Shown one piece after another: positions 55,886 to 64,000 of a DNA stretch of 64,000 bases. The DNA lies in the NCBI RefSeq assembly GCF_018596335.1, contig NZ_JAHEPS010000004.1:310001-374000 (forward strand), in the 5' to 3' direction. This DNA is from Shewanella jiangmenensis. Its GTDB lineage: Bacteria; Pseudomonadota; Gammaproteobacteria; Enterobacterales; Shewanellaceae. The notes below the pieces were generated by a model. That model was not told the origin of the DNA and did no database searches. It saw only the letters and a program-made list of their open reading frames with translations. The position numbers were made by a program, and so were the translations under genes. The first letter of the stretch is position 1; each line of letters starts with the position of its first letter.

Positions 55886-56776
55886 CTAGCGCCTTAAGTC
55901 ATTCTCGCTTTCTGTTTTGCTATTCTGCGCAGGGCGCTCCTGCAGCAGTTCCTGCAGATAATTAAGCTCATCGGCACTTAGCAGCTGGGAGCTGCTTTTT
56001 TGCGCGAGAGCAGGCGGCAGCGCCAGCCTCCCGCGCAGATACGCGGCGTGTGTGATTCTGTTCAGACCGTAAAATGCCAGCAAATACAGGCTCAGCAGCA
56101 AAATTACCCGTGGCAGCATCAGCATCAGTTCGCTGACGCCATCGCCAAAATACACAGGCACCAGGGTCAATATCACCCGCACCAGCCAGTTGAGCATCAG
56201 CGCCATACACAGGGTCAGCAGCCAACGAAAACGTATGTCCTGCAGGCTTTCGGCGCGGGCGCGCTTGCTGCGGCTCCAGTGTTTGGCGAGCAGCCGGAAA
56301 ATCAGTAAGTAATAAATGCAGGTTTGCAAAAACAGCAGCACGGTGAGGGTGGCGGCAAGCGGCGTGTAATCTGCAAGTGACAGCTTGCCGGGCTCGCCGG
56401 CGCGCATCAGCCCGGGCTCAAGCCATTGATCCAGCCCAACCCAGACCGCCACCAGTGGCGCGGTAAGGTAATGCAGCGGCGACATGTGCTCATCGTCACT
56501 TAGAGAGCGGCGGCAATAGTGATACAGCAGCGGCATCAGCAAAAAATAGCCGGGAATAAACAGGCTGTAGACCAGCGGCATTGGCAGGCTGACGGTTTCA
56601 CGGCTAAGCAAACCCGAAAAAAACGACAGCGACAGCAAGGCAAAAATGCCCGCCAGCAAGTGGTGAGTGCCATTGGCGGCGCGGTAGATATAGCGTAGAT
56701 AAAGCGCGAGGCCGAGGCAGTGAACACCGCCCAGCAGCGATAACCAAAAAAAGCCCTGCTCGAGAAACTCGGTCAT
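55886..56776 (-). CDS. Seven-helix membrane protein resembling the sensor half of AraC-type regulators
   Basis: A 296-residue protein with about seven hydrophobic helices followed by a short cytoplasmic tail (SADELNYLQELLQERP). This layout resembles the membrane half of a group of AraC-type regulators in which such helices precede a C-terminal helix-turn-helix. Here the chain stops just after the last helix and no helix-turn-helix is encoded downstream. It could be a stand-alone sensor or a truncated regulator. Confidence in gene reality is high, in relationship moderate. Confidence 0.65.
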   Translation of the reverse strand: MTEFLEQGFFWLSLLGGVHCLGLALYLRYIYRAANGTHHLLAGIFALLSLSFFSGLLSRETVSLPMPLVYSLFIPGYFLLMPLLYHYCRRSLSDDEHMSPLHYLTAPLVAVWVGLDQWLEPGLMRAGEPGKLSLADYTPLAATLTVLLFLQTCIYYLLIFRLLAKHWSRSKRARAESLQDIRFRWLLTLCMALMLNWLVRVILTLVPVYFGDGVSELMLMLPRVILLLSLYLLAFYGLNRITHAAYLRGRLALPPALAQKSSSQLLSADELNYLQELLQERPAQNSKTESENDLRR

Positions 56777-56852
56777 GGAGGTGACTCATTCCGTTGAAAA
56801 ATCCAGCGACTGCCTTGTTGTAACTTATCCGCAGCGTTGGGGCAATCCTGCC

Positions 56853-57242
56853 TTATTCTGCCTTGGCTTGTTGTAACCTTTGGTGGCGGTTTGATGCATC
56901 CTTGGGGGGCTTGCCCGGCGCGGGTTTACGCTCAAGCAACAAATGGCGGATGGCAAGAATAGGGTGGGGCAGCAACATGCGCGGGCCGGCGTAGCGCATG
57001 ATAGTGCGGGCAAGCTCCCGGGGTTCGGGCTTGTAGCAGTGCACAGGGCACTTGTTGCAGGTGGGTTTTTCCTGACCGTAGGGGCAGCGATCGAGGCGAA
57101 CCCTGGCATACTCCAGAAAGGCGCTGCAGTCGCTGCAAAGCTGCTTGCTGCCATGATGATCCCGGCAGTAAATGCCGACCATGGCGCTGATGGTGGCAAA
57201 TTCCCGCCCCAGATTACCGTCCAGCAACAGCGTTTCGCTCAT
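56853..57242 (-). CDS. YgbA-family (nitrous-oxide-stimulated promoter family) protein
   Basis: A 129-residue cysteine-rich protein of the YgbA family, linked in E. coli to nitric oxide stress. Cysteines are arranged as YCRDHHGSKQLC, SDC, then RCPYGQEKPTCNKCPVHCYKP, a likely metal or iron-sulfur site, followed by IMRYAGPRMLLPHPILAIRH. The start at 57242 (MSETLLLDG) is the first ATG. Upstream CCAAG-TTGATTG-CTTGG (near 57251-57267) could be a small hairpin or regulator site. Confidence 0.85.
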   Translation of the reverse strand: MSETLLLDGNLGREFATISAMVGIYCRDHHGSKQLCSDCSAFLEYARVRLDRCPYGQEKPTCNKCPVHCYKPEPRELARTIMRYAGPRMLLPHPILAIRHLLLERKPAPGKPPKDASNRHQRLQQAKAE

Positions 57243-57508
57243 GACCAATACCCAAGTTGATTGCTTGGTTTTTATCTTAGTCCCCGCCCGCTCTCAACTC
57301 AAAAAACGATAGCCAAAGCATGAACAGGCGCACAAAAAGCAGCTTTTGAAAAGTTGCCATCCAATGGACTTTTAACGGATTTTGATAGATAAATGCTTGA
57401 TCCTTGTGGGTGAATTGCTCTAATAATAACCACTTATATGTCGGTCTTGCATGGAGATCGGGTTTTGAACAGGGCGCGCGGGACGCCTGCGAAACACAGG
57501 ATACAGTC

Positions 57509-58465
57509 ATGAAAATCTTAGTGCTCATCCTCCTGGTTCTGGCCGGGATCTTTTTGTACCAGCGGGCCAAAAGTCTGGCCACCTCCGAGCGTAAAGGGCC
57601 TGCGCCCGAGCTAAAGCCAAAGCCAGAAGCAGAGACAACGTTCGACGCAGATGCAAAGCCAGAAGCTGAGACAAAGCCGGAAGCAACTGTAACGCCAGAG
57701 ACCAGCAGCGAAGCTGCACTCAAGGCTGACAGCAAGGCGGCTGAGACTGACTCTAAGCCAGTTGCTGAACCCGCAGCAGAGCCTGCTGCTGTTACTGAAG
57801 CTGAACAGGCCGCAGAATCCGCTGCGCCTAAGGCCGAGTCGGCAGCTCCTAACAAGGAGTCAGTTGCTGTTGCAGATAAGCCAGCACCAAGTCAGTCAGC
57901 AGTTGAAGCCCAATCCAAGCCTGAGCCGGTGGCGGAGTCCAGGGTAGCCGCTGAGCAAAATACTTCATCTGCGCCACAATCGTCATCCGAATCGAAGTCC
58001 TCATCCGAGCTAAAATCCTCATCCGAGCCGAAACCAGCAGCCGAGCAAAAAGCGGCGCCTTCAATTCCTGCCTTTGCCTCCGGTGCGCTGGCATCGGCGC
58101 TTGCTGCCTATCATGGCGCCGATTCTGCGGCTGCGCGCCTCGTGCAGCTGCAAGCGGTCATTGCCGAGTGTTATCGGCAGCGTAAAGACGCCGACCACCT
58201 CAGCCTTGGCGCCTCCTTGGGCGATGACGCGGCCAAACTTCTCCTTGAGCTTACCGGTAATGGCACCGAACTTGCCAAGGGCGTTGAGCTAAAAGGCGCG
58301 CTCTTTATGCAGCTCTCGACGCTTCTCAATGACAAGGGCGAGTTTGATGCGGCCATTGCCCTTTGCCGTCAGGCGCTGGCACTTGGCCTGTCCGATGGCA
58401 CGGTTACCGGGTTTGAAGGGCGGATCAGCCGGATTGAAAAGGCCAAAGGCAAAGCCGGCGCCTGA
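57509..58465 (+). CDS. Membrane-anchored protein with long Glu/Ala/Lys/Pro-rich linker
   Basis: A 318-residue protein. An N-terminal transmembrane helix (MKILVLILLVLAGIFLYQRA) is followed by about 170 residues of low complexity rich in Glu, Ala, Lys, Pro and Ser (for example SSSESKSSSELKSSSEPK), then a helical C-terminal domain of about 115 residues from FASGALASALAAYHGADSAA that looks TPR-like. I do not recognise the domain. The linker would span or extend into the periplasm or cytoplasm, depending on topology. Confidence 0.7.
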   Translation: MKILVLILLVLAGIFLYQRAKSLATSERKGPAPELKPKPEAETTFDADAKPEAETKPEATVTPETSSEAALKADSKAAETDSKPVAEPAAEPAAVTEAEQAAESAAPKAESAAPNKESVAVADKPAPSQSAVEAQSKPEPVAESRVAAEQNTSSAPQSSSESKSSSELKSSSEPKPAAEQKAAPSIPAFASGALASALAAYHGADSAAARLVQLQAVIAECYRQRKDADHLSLGASLGDDAAKLLLELTGNGTELAKGVELKGALFMQLSTLLNDKGEFDAAIALCRQALALGLSDGTVTGFEGRISRIEKAKGKAGA

Positions 58466-58619
58466 TGAGTGCGGGGCTGGTAACTGCTGGCCCGTGCGGG
58501 ATAAAATGCAAGGCGGCGCGTTGGGCGCCGCTTTTTTATTGCCGCGGCTTTTGCTTGTTGCTGCATCTATGGATGCAGCGTTGGTGACAAACGCAGGCCA
58601 CGGCATACGGGGATTGAGA

Positions 58620-58922
58620 ATGTACCTAAAGTCCTGCTTGCTCATGATTGCGCTGCTTGTCGCCGGGCTGCAGCTTGGCGGCTGCACCCAGGCGGGGCAG
58701 TGGACGCTCGCTTACCGCGATACAGCCACAGGCTCGGCCTGGCAGTACAGCGAAGTCGCCGGTTTTTATCAGACTCTGGAGCAGTGTCAGGCCAAGGGGG
58801 ATGGTCTGGTGCGCCTTGGGGGCGATAAGGGCGAGTATCTGTGCGGTAGCGACTGCAAGGCTGAAAATGGGCTGCTGACCTGCCAAATCAGCCACGCCGG
58901 CAAGGCGGGAGATGTGCAATGA
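58620..58922 (+). CDS. Small lipoprotein
   Basis: A 100-residue protein with a lipoprotein signal (MYLKSCLLMIALLVAGLQLG followed by GC at residues 21-22). The mature part has four cysteines (QC, LC, DC, TC) and no recognised domain. The start at 58620 is chosen because it puts the signal at the N-terminus; its stop overlaps the DUF3630 start (ATGA), so the two genes are coupled with srkA. Confidence 0.7.
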   Translation: MYLKSCLLMIALLVAGLQLGGCTQAGQWTLAYRDTATGSAWQYSEVAGFYQTLEQCQAKGDGLVRLGGDKGEYLCGSDCKAENGLLTCQISHAGKAGDVQ

Positions 58923-59227
58923 AACTTCATCAAATCACGCTCGACCGGGCAAATTTAAGCCTGGCTATTCAGGGCGATATCGATGTGGACCATTTTGAGC
59001 AGTTTGCTGAGCCGCTCGCGGCCGCGCTCGATTGCCGGGTGCTGGAGCGCCAGTGGGGCGCTGACCGTCATCAATGGCTGCTCGACTTTGAAGGCTGCCG
59101 CCTGTGGCTTAATTTTGAGTTTTATGGTGATGTGGCCTGGCTTGCCAGCGACCGCGAGCAGGACTGGGAAGTGCTTGAGTTTCTTGCCGGATTACTAAGG
59201 CCTCTGTGCCGCGGAGCCCAATCATGA
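58919..59227 (+). CDS. DUF3630 family protein
   Basis: A 102-residue acidic cytoplasmic protein with DRHQWLLDFEGCRLWLNFEF and DVAWLASDREQDWEVLEFLA, matching DUF3630, a small family found next to srkA in Shewanella relatives. No function is known. It overlaps both neighbours by four bases, so it belongs to the lipoprotein-DUF3630-srkA operon. Confidence 0.75.
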   Translation: MKLHQITLDRANLSLAIQGDIDVDHFEQFAEPLAAALDCRVLERQWGADRHQWLLDFEGCRLWLNFEFYGDVAWLASDREQDWEVLEFLAGLLRPLCRGAQS

Positions 59228-60201
59228 GCAGTGCCTTTCATTTTCAGGAACTGACGCCGGATACCATATTGGATGCCATTGAATCTGTAGGCATTTACCC
59301 CGAAACCGGCCTTATTCCGCTCAACAGTTTCGAAAACCGCGTTTATCAGTTTCGCTGCGATCGCGCCCAGCGTTATGTGACCAAATTCTATCGTCCTGAG
59401 CGTTGGAGCGACGACCAGATACGGGAAGAGCACGCCTTTGCCGCCGAGCTTGCCGACGCCGAGTTGCCGGTGGCCGTGCCTGTGGCAATCGATGGCAAAA
59501 CCCTGTTTGAGTTTAAGGGATTCCGCTTTGCGCTGTTTCCGTCCCTCGGCGGCAGGCCGTTTGAGATGGATAATCTTGACCAGCTTGAAGCCATTGGGCA
59601 CCTGCTTGGCCGCATGCATCAGGTGGGGCGGGTAGCGCCTTTTGGCGAGCGTGAGCATATCGGGCCGCACTTTGCCCGTCGCGCTTTGACTGTGCTTGAG
59701 GAATCGACTCTGGTGCCCGGCCATCTGCATGCAGAGCTTTTGAGCGCCGCCAAAACGTTGACCCAAGCCATTGAGCAGCATTGGTTTGAGGCCAAGGCTC
59801 TCAGGCTTCATGGCGATTTGCACCCGGGCAACATCCTGTGGATGCCTGATGGCCCTGGCGTAGTTGACCTTGACGACGCCGTCACAGGTCCAGCGATCCA
59901 GGATCTGTGGATGATGCTCTCAGGGGATGATAATGACCGGCGCTTACAGCTCGACACCCTACTGCTGGCCTATGAGGAGTTCAGCGATTTTGACCACAGG
60001 GAGCTTAAGCTGATTGAGCCGCTTCGGGGCATTCGTATGCTGCATCATATGGCGTGGGTGCTGCGCCGCTGGGATGACCCGGCATTTCCGCAGCATTTTC
60101 CGTGGTTTGAGGATGAGAGTTTCTGGCAGCGTCAGTGCCGGGAGCTTATGCAGCAATGTCAGCTAATTGCGGCGCCGCCGCTCAGTTTGCAGCCATTCTG
60201 A
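59224..60201 (+). CDS. srkA: Stress response kinase A (YihE)
   Basis: Ser/Thr kinase of the aminoglycoside phosphotransferase fold that protects against stress-induced death in E. coli. Motifs are NSFENRVYQF, the lysine in YVTKFYRPERW, the catalytic loop LHGDLHPGNILW and the metal-binding VVDLDDAVTGP. The 325-residue length fits. The ATG at 59224 overlaps the DUF3630 stop. It is followed by dsbA, the E. coli gene order. Confidence 0.94.
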   Translation: MSSAFHFQELTPDTILDAIESVGIYPETGLIPLNSFENRVYQFRCDRAQRYVTKFYRPERWSDDQIREEHAFAAELADAELPVAVPVAIDGKTLFEFKGFRFALFPSLGGRPFEMDNLDQLEAIGHLLGRMHQVGRVAPFGEREHIGPHFARRALTVLEESTLVPGHLHAELLSAAKTLTQAIEQHWFEAKALRLHGDLHPGNILWMPDGPGVVDLDDAVTGPAIQDLWMMLSGDDNDRRLQLDTLLLAYEEFSDFDHRELKLIEPLRGIRMLHHMAWVLRRWDDPAFPQHFPWFEDESFWQRQCRELMQQCQLIAAPPLSLQPF

Positions 60202-60333
60202 TGTCTTTTGTAACACAAAGTTGAACTCTGGGCTTGAGCTGGCATCAAAAAGCGTATTAGTTTAAGCATCGCCGCTCAGTGGTAAGTTTTATTTGTTATT
60301 AGGTCCCAAGGACCCGCAAACCAAGGAAACAAG

Positions 60334-60948
60334 ATGAAAAAAGCTCTGCTGATGGCAGCCGCCCTGCTGGCTCTGCCCTTTATGTCTCTGGCCGCCGATT
60401 ACAAGGAAGGCGTACATTACGAAGTGATCAACGAAGGTCCCGGCAGCGCCAAGCCTGAGATCACTGAGTTTTTCTCTTTTTACTGCCCACACTGCTACAA
60501 CTTTTCCAAGACTGTGGTTCCTATGATCGAAGCCAAAAAGCCGGAAGGTGTGGCGTTCAATCAGGCGCACGTGGATTTTATCGGCCGTGAAATGGGCCCT
60601 GAAATGTCCCGCGCGTTTGCCGTGGCACACCAGCTGAAAGTGGAAAAGAAGATGGAGCAAGCCCTGTTTGCCGCCATCCACGATCAAAAGCAGCACTTCA
60701 CCAGCCGTGATGACGTGCGCGCCCTGTTTGTGGCCAACGGCGTTGCTGCCAAAGACTTTGACGCTGCTGCCAACTCCTTTATGGTGAACGCGCAGATGTC
60801 CAAGATGAAGCGCGACACCGAAAACGCCAAGCTGTCAGGTGTGCCTGCACTGGTGGTTAACGGCAAGTACCGCGTGATGAACGACAACATCAAGAGCTAC
60901 GATGAAATGCTCGACATCGCCTTCTTCCTGGCGAACAAGAAAGACTGA
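60334..60948 (+). CDS. dsbA: Thiol:disulfide interchange protein DsbA
   Basis: Periplasmic oxidase that forms disulfides in exported proteins. The signal peptide ends LAA near residue 21. The active site C51-P-H-C54 sits in FFSFYCPHCYNF, and the cis-proline loop is SGVPALVVNGKY. Length is 204 residues. AAGGAAAC precedes the ATG. It follows srkA, as in E. coli, and is followed by a strong terminator. Confidence 0.96.
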   Translation: MKKALLMAAALLALPFMSLAADYKEGVHYEVINEGPGSAKPEITEFFSFYCPHCYNFSKTVVPMIEAKKPEGVAFNQAHVDFIGREMGPEMSRAFAVAHQLKVEKKMEQALFAAIHDQKQHFTSRDDVRALFVANGVAAKDFDAAANSFMVNAQMSKMKRDTENAKLSGVPALVVNGKYRVMNDNIKSYDEMLDIAFFLANKKD

Positions 60949-60969
60949 TTGACGTCGGTCGGTAAAATC

Positions 60970-60999
60970 ACAAAAAGCGCCTCTGGGCGCTTTTTTTAT
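60970..60999 (+). terminator. Rho-independent terminator after dsbA
   Basis: AAAAAGCGCC-TCTG-GGCGCTTTTTTT: a seven-pair stem extended by A:T pairs and a long T-run, 22 bases past the dsbA stop. Confidence 0.9.
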
Positions 61000-61328
61000 G
61001 CCTTGAGAGCAGGCGATAGGGATGATGTTAGCGGCGAGCGGGCAAAAAAAAACCGTACTCCCTGGTCGCAAGAAGCACGGCATAGAGCCAGATGGCTCAG
61101 TTTTACCCTGAGTAACGCGCTAAATGTAGCAAGGCGTCATAGACTTGGCAAGCGCCAGAGAATTGACGGATGAAAAAAAGATAATTTCTGTTGGCGATAA
61201 ATCAGCAGCTTACGTTAACGGAAGACAAAATTTACAAATTTCTGCTTCAAGGGATGAAACTTGGCTGGTAAAACAGATGTCGAACTACTGTAATCCATAA
61301 TAACCAGAACAAGTACAGGAGGGGTCAA
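61000..61328. other. Spacer without recognisable gene
   Basis: About 330 bases between the dsbA terminator and a small GTG-start gene. Short open frames exist but overlap the terminator or lack ribosome sites. A run of nine A lies near 61046-61054. No promoter or RNA gene could be identified by eye. Confidence 0.5.
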
Positions 61329-61541
61329 GTGAGAGTTTTTCCTGTTTATGCTCCCAAACTCATCGTCAAACACGTACGGATTTTTTTGACGGGGGTTATC
61401 TGGGTAAAAGACCTGGGACGGCTGGAGTTTGAAAAAGGAAAATTTTTGTTGCCCAGAAAAAGCCTGCCTCAGGTAAAGCAGGCGATTCTGGAACTGAATG
61501 AGCTGATTGAAGCTCAGAATCAGGAGGCCAAAACGGCCTGA
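61329..61541 (+). CDS. Small hypothetical protein
   Basis: A 70-residue protein of unknown function. The N-terminal half is basic and hydrophobic (VYAPKLIVKHVRIFLTGVIW), and the C-terminal half is a charged helix (QVKQAILELNELIEAQNQEA). The GTG start at 61329 is strongly supported by AGGAGGGG seven bases upstream. It converges on zapB, with 11 bases between the stops. Confidence 0.7.
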   Translation: MRVFPVYAPKLIVKHVRIFLTGVIWVKDLGRLEFEKGKFLLPRKSLPQVKQAILELNELIEAQNQEAKTA

Positions 61542-61552
61542 TGTGATGCGGG

Positions 61553-61756
61553 TCAGTCAACCTGGTTATTCAGCAAACCAACAAGACCGGTGATCTTGTC
61601 ATTCCAGGAGCTCAGCTCCTGTTTCAGGGTTTGGTTTTGCTGTGCCAGGTTGGCAGACTTTTGTTTTTCTTCCTCAAGCTCCATTTTCAGAAGCTCCAGG
61701 GTTTCCAGTGTGGTCTGGATTTTAGATTCCAGCTGGGACAGTAATTCAAGGCTCAT
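61553..61756 (-). CDS. zapB: Cell division protein ZapB
   Basis: Small coiled-coil protein that stabilises the Z-ring together with ZapA and MatP. The 67 residues begin [20 protein letters not shown], as in ZapB, and form one continuous heptad-rich coiled coil ([20 protein letters not shown]). GGACCTTTCCC on the opposite strand places AAAGG just before the ATG. Small coiled-coil proteins are easy to misassign, but start and length fit. Confidence 0.82.
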   Translation of the reverse strand: MSLELLSQLESKIQTTLETLELLKMELEEEKQKSANLAQQNQTLKQELSSWNDKITGLVGLLNNQVD

Positions 61757-61936
61757 GGGAAAGGTCCTGTAAAGGGTCTGGATAGAGCCAAGATTCTAGC
61801 AGGCTCGGCCCTTCGGACCTAGCGTAAATGCGCATTTTCGGCCTTTTGTTGACGATTTTTCCCACGCCGCCACGGCTTTCTTTGCCTTGTGTTCTTGGGC
61901 GGTTATTCTGTGTGCTATCCCGGTAAAAACCTTTGC

Positions 61937-63439
61937 ATGGATGTATACAGTTTGCTCGAACTTTTCCCGCTTATCCTGACCTTGGTGCTGGCCCTGTGGC
62001 TGCGTCATACCCTGATTGCCCTCGGCGCCGGTGTGCTGTGCGGCGCGCTGATTGTCGGCGACTTTGCGCCGCTCCCAAGCCTTGAATTTTTGCTGCGCGC
62101 CGCTGCTGAGCTTGTGTATCGCGACGGCAGTTGGCGGCTTTGGAATATCAATGTCATTCTCGCCATGGTATTGCTTGGCGCCATGACTGCCGTATTGGCT
62201 CGAAGCGGCGTGGTGGCGGACTTTGGCCGGGCACTGGCGCTGCGCCTGCGTGATGCGCGTCAGGCGCGTCTTGGCATAGTCGGCCTTGGTTTTTTGGTGT
62301 TTATCGATGGCATCTTTAGCTGCCTCGCTGTGGGTAATGTCGGGCGTCCGATTGCCGGTCGTTACGGCATATCGCCGCCGCGGCTTGCTTATCTTGTTGA
62401 TACCACGGCCTCACCGCTCTGTTCTCTGGTGCCGGTGGCGAGTTGGGGGCCTTATGTAATGACGCTGCTTGCAGCGCTGAGCTTCCTGCCTGTCACGCCC
62501 TTTGAGGCCTTTGTCAGCATCGCCTCGATGAACTTTTATGCCATCGCCAGTCTGGTGCTGGTGCTGGTGGGCACCTGGCTTAATTGGGGCTGGCGTTTTG
62601 ATGAAACCGCAGTAACAGACTTAGCTTCTTCAGCTGAGGCGGATTCCAGCGCCGGGCCTGCGCGGCTGTGGCCATTGTTGGTGCCGCTGCTTGGGCTCCT
62701 TATCAGCGCTTTGCTGCTGATGCTCTACTCTGGAATGCAGCTTGCCACTAAGCCCGGTATCGCAGCTGCGCTGATGGCCGCCGATATCGGCAGCGCCATG
62801 CGCTATGCGGCCGCCATCGCCCTGCTTCTTGCGCTTGGGGTAAGCGTCTTTCACGGGCGTGGCACCAAGGTGTTGGCCGACCTGGTGGTTGGCGTAAAAG
62901 GCATGGGCTTTGCGCTCGCGGTGTTGCTGCTGACCTGGATGATGGGCGCGGTTATTCAGGCGCTTGGCAGCGCCGAGTTGATTGCTGGGTATGCCCGTGA
63001 ATTGCTGTCGCCGTCGTTACTGCTTGCCGGGGTGTTTGTCCTTTGCGCCATTATGGCCTTTGTTACCGGCACCAGTTGGGGCACCTTTGCGATTATGATC
63101 CCCCTTTGCACCGCGGTGGCCCACGCTCTGGCGCCAGAGCTGCTTCTTGGCGCGATTGCCGCTGTGATGGCGGGGTCTGTGTTTGGTGACCACTGCTCGC
63201 CGATTTCCGACACCAGTGTGCTCAGTGCCAGCGCCAGCGGCTGCACGGTGCACGACCATGTGGTGACCCAGTTGCCCTTTGCCCTGATGGCGGCGGCATC
63301 GGCACTGCTCGGCTTTGGGCTGATGAATCTTGGGGTGTCTCAGTGGCCTTCGCTGCTGCTTTGCCTGCTGTTTGCGATGCTGCTGCTGAAACTCTTTGAT
63401 TGGCGCCAGCAACGCAGCATGGCGCTTTTGTCTGGCTGA
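61937..63439 (+). CDS. NhaC-family Na+/H+ antiporter
   Basis: Integral membrane protein of 500 residues with about twelve helices and the features of the NhaC/YheL family: IDGIFSCLAVGNVGRPIAGR, DTTASPLCSLVPVASWGPYV, and GSVFGDHCSPISDTSVLSAS near residue 415. The last motif is the most conserved part of the family. The start at 61937 (MDVYSLLELFPLILTL) places the first helix at the N-terminus; an upstream in-frame start would add 16 residues. The transported substrate could be another organic ion. Confidence 0.85.
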   Translation: MDVYSLLELFPLILTLVLALWLRHTLIALGAGVLCGALIVGDFAPLPSLEFLLRAAAELVYRDGSWRLWNINVILAMVLLGAMTAVLARSGVVADFGRALALRLRDARQARLGIVGLGFLVFIDGIFSCLAVGNVGRPIAGRYGISPPRLAYLVDTTASPLCSLVPVASWGPYVMTLLAALSFLPVTPFEAFVSIASMNFYAIASLVLVLVGTWLNWGWRFDETAVTDLASSAEADSSAGPARLWPLLVPLLGLLISALLLMLYSGMQLATKPGIAAALMAADIGSAMRYAAAIALLLALGVSVFHGRGTKVLADLVVGVKGMGFALAVLLLTWMMGAVIQALGSAELIAGYARELLSPSLLLAGVFVLCAIMAFVTGTSWGTFAIMIPLCTAVAHALAPELLLGAIAAVMAGSVFGDHCSPISDTSVLSASASGCTVHDHVVTQLPFALMAAASALLGFGLMNLGVSQWPSLLLCLLFAMLLLKLFDWRQQRSMALLSG

Positions 63440-63531
63440 AACCGAAAATTACTCACGCAGCCGAGCGGGCATTGGGCTCGCTTAGCCGTTAGAATAGCGG
63501 CCAGTTTATTCAGGTTTTTTAAGGAGACACC

Positions 63532-63885
63532 ATGAGCATTATCCGTATGGACACCGGCGCGCGTATGAGCAGCATTGTCATTCATCAGGGCACTGTGTAC
63601 CTGTGCGGTCAGGTGGCCAAAGACAAATACGCCGACATCACCACCCAAACTCAAACCATGCTCGAAGAAGTAGATACCCTGCTTGCCCAGGCAGGCAGCA
63701 GCCGTGAACATCTGCTGAGCTGCACCATCTATTTGAAAAACATGGCCGATTACGATGCCATGAACGCAGTGTGGGATGCCTGGGTGCCAACGGGTCATGC
63801 GCCGGCGCGCGCCTGTGTGGAAGCCGCGATTGCCGAGCCTGAGTATCTGGTGGAAGTATCTGTGGTGGCAGCGCTTAAAAGCTAA
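63532..63885 (+). CDS. RidA/YjgF-family protein
   Basis: A 117-residue member of the RidA superfamily, whose founding members hydrolyse reactive enamine/imine intermediates. Motifs are [40 protein letters not shown] and the C-terminal [20 protein letters not shown], with the substrate-binding Arg of PARACVE. It is closer to the YoaB/TdcF-like branch than to RidA itself by eye. AAGGAG lies 6 bases before the ATG. Confidence 0.88.
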   Translation: MSIIRMDTGARMSSIVIHQGTVYLCGQVAKDKYADITTQTQTMLEEVDTLLAQAGSSREHLLSCTIYLKNMADYDAMNAVWDAWVPTGHAPARACVEAAIAEPEYLVEVSVVAALKS

Positions 63886-63891
63886 AGGCGT

Positions 63892-64000
63892 TCAGGGGCT
63901 TATCAGGATCCGGCCGAATTCGGCCCCTTCGATATCCGGCGTGATGGCAATGATGCGATCAAGCCGGATGGCGCGGCTCGCGGTGGCGGTTTCAACCTGC
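63892..64000 (-). CDS. 3' end of an unidentified gene (5' part outside window)
   Basis: The minus strand is open from the window edge to a TGA at 63892-63894, reading VETATASRAIRLDRIIAITP then DIEGAEFGRILISP. The sense bias and position just past ridA suggest a real gene converging on it, but 35 codons are too few to name it. Confidence 0.45.
   Translation of the reverse strand, partial: QVETATASRAIRLDRIIAITPDIEGAEFGRILISP

Noticed and set aside
60949..61173. Open frame of 74 codons after dsbA
   Set aside because: It begins at the dsbA stop, runs through the terminator and has no ribosome site or recognisable sequence.

Overview
The window reads as chromosome of a gammaproteobacterium, most likely Shewanella. 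The housekeeping gene order supports this (damX-dam-DUF2970-rpe-gph-trpS; lpoA-yraN-diaA-dolP divergent from rsmI; DUF3630-srkA-dsbA), as do lineage-typical small families (DUF2970, DUF3630, YgbA). The genus call rests on gene order and protein resemblance read by eye. Both ends cut genes: damX lacks its 5' end, and an unidentified minus-strand gene enters at the right edge.

Bases 1-20,150 are core genome. They hold DamX and the Dam methylase, pentose phosphate and phosphoglycolate enzymes, TrpS, two LysR regulators, an EamA permease, the LpoA/YraN/DiaA/DolP envelope operon, RsmI, RNase P RNA with a clear promoter, an Omp85-like barrel, a ThrE exporter, a MAPEG protein and the radical-SAM protein YgiQ. 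The block ends in an azoreductase gene broken by a one-base frameshift and a short relic of the 3' end of msrA.

Bases about 20,290-47,430 form a capsule locus of the ABC-transporter (group 2) type. A 1-kb AT-rich leader with a promoter candidate and an ops-like site precedes kpsM-kpsT-kpsE-kpsD. Next come dTDP-rhamnose genes (rfbA, rfbC, rfbD, rfbB), an AT-rich segment with two glycosyltransferases, a discoidin-LicD fusion protein and a TagD-like cytidylyltransferase, a decayed galU copy, ugd, intact galU, a three-module glycosyltransferase, a further glycosyltransferase, a CMP-Kdo synthetase, and kpsC-kpsS for the Kdo linker. Together these predict a Kdo-anchored polymer built from rhamnose and glucuronate, probably decorated with a CDP-activated polyol phosphate. 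Intact msrA sits just beyond the right end (48,210), in the same orientation as its relic at the left end, so the locus lies between direct repeats of the msrA 3' end.

Bases 47,430-64,000 return to envelope and stress genes. They include a PagL-like deacylase, MsrA, two secreted S1 proteases, a BlaI repressor with an M56-TonB partner and twin palindromic operators, a YkvA protein, an acyltransferase, a SYLF protein, a seven-helix membrane protein, YgbA, DUF3630-SrkA-DsbA, ZapB, an NhaC antiporter and RidA. The most notable observations are the discoidin-LicD/TagD pair, the msrA repeats bounding the capsule locus, the near-identical galU duplication, two related terminal-inverted-repeat elements inside the capsule locus, and S1 proteases that appear to need no propeptide cleavage.
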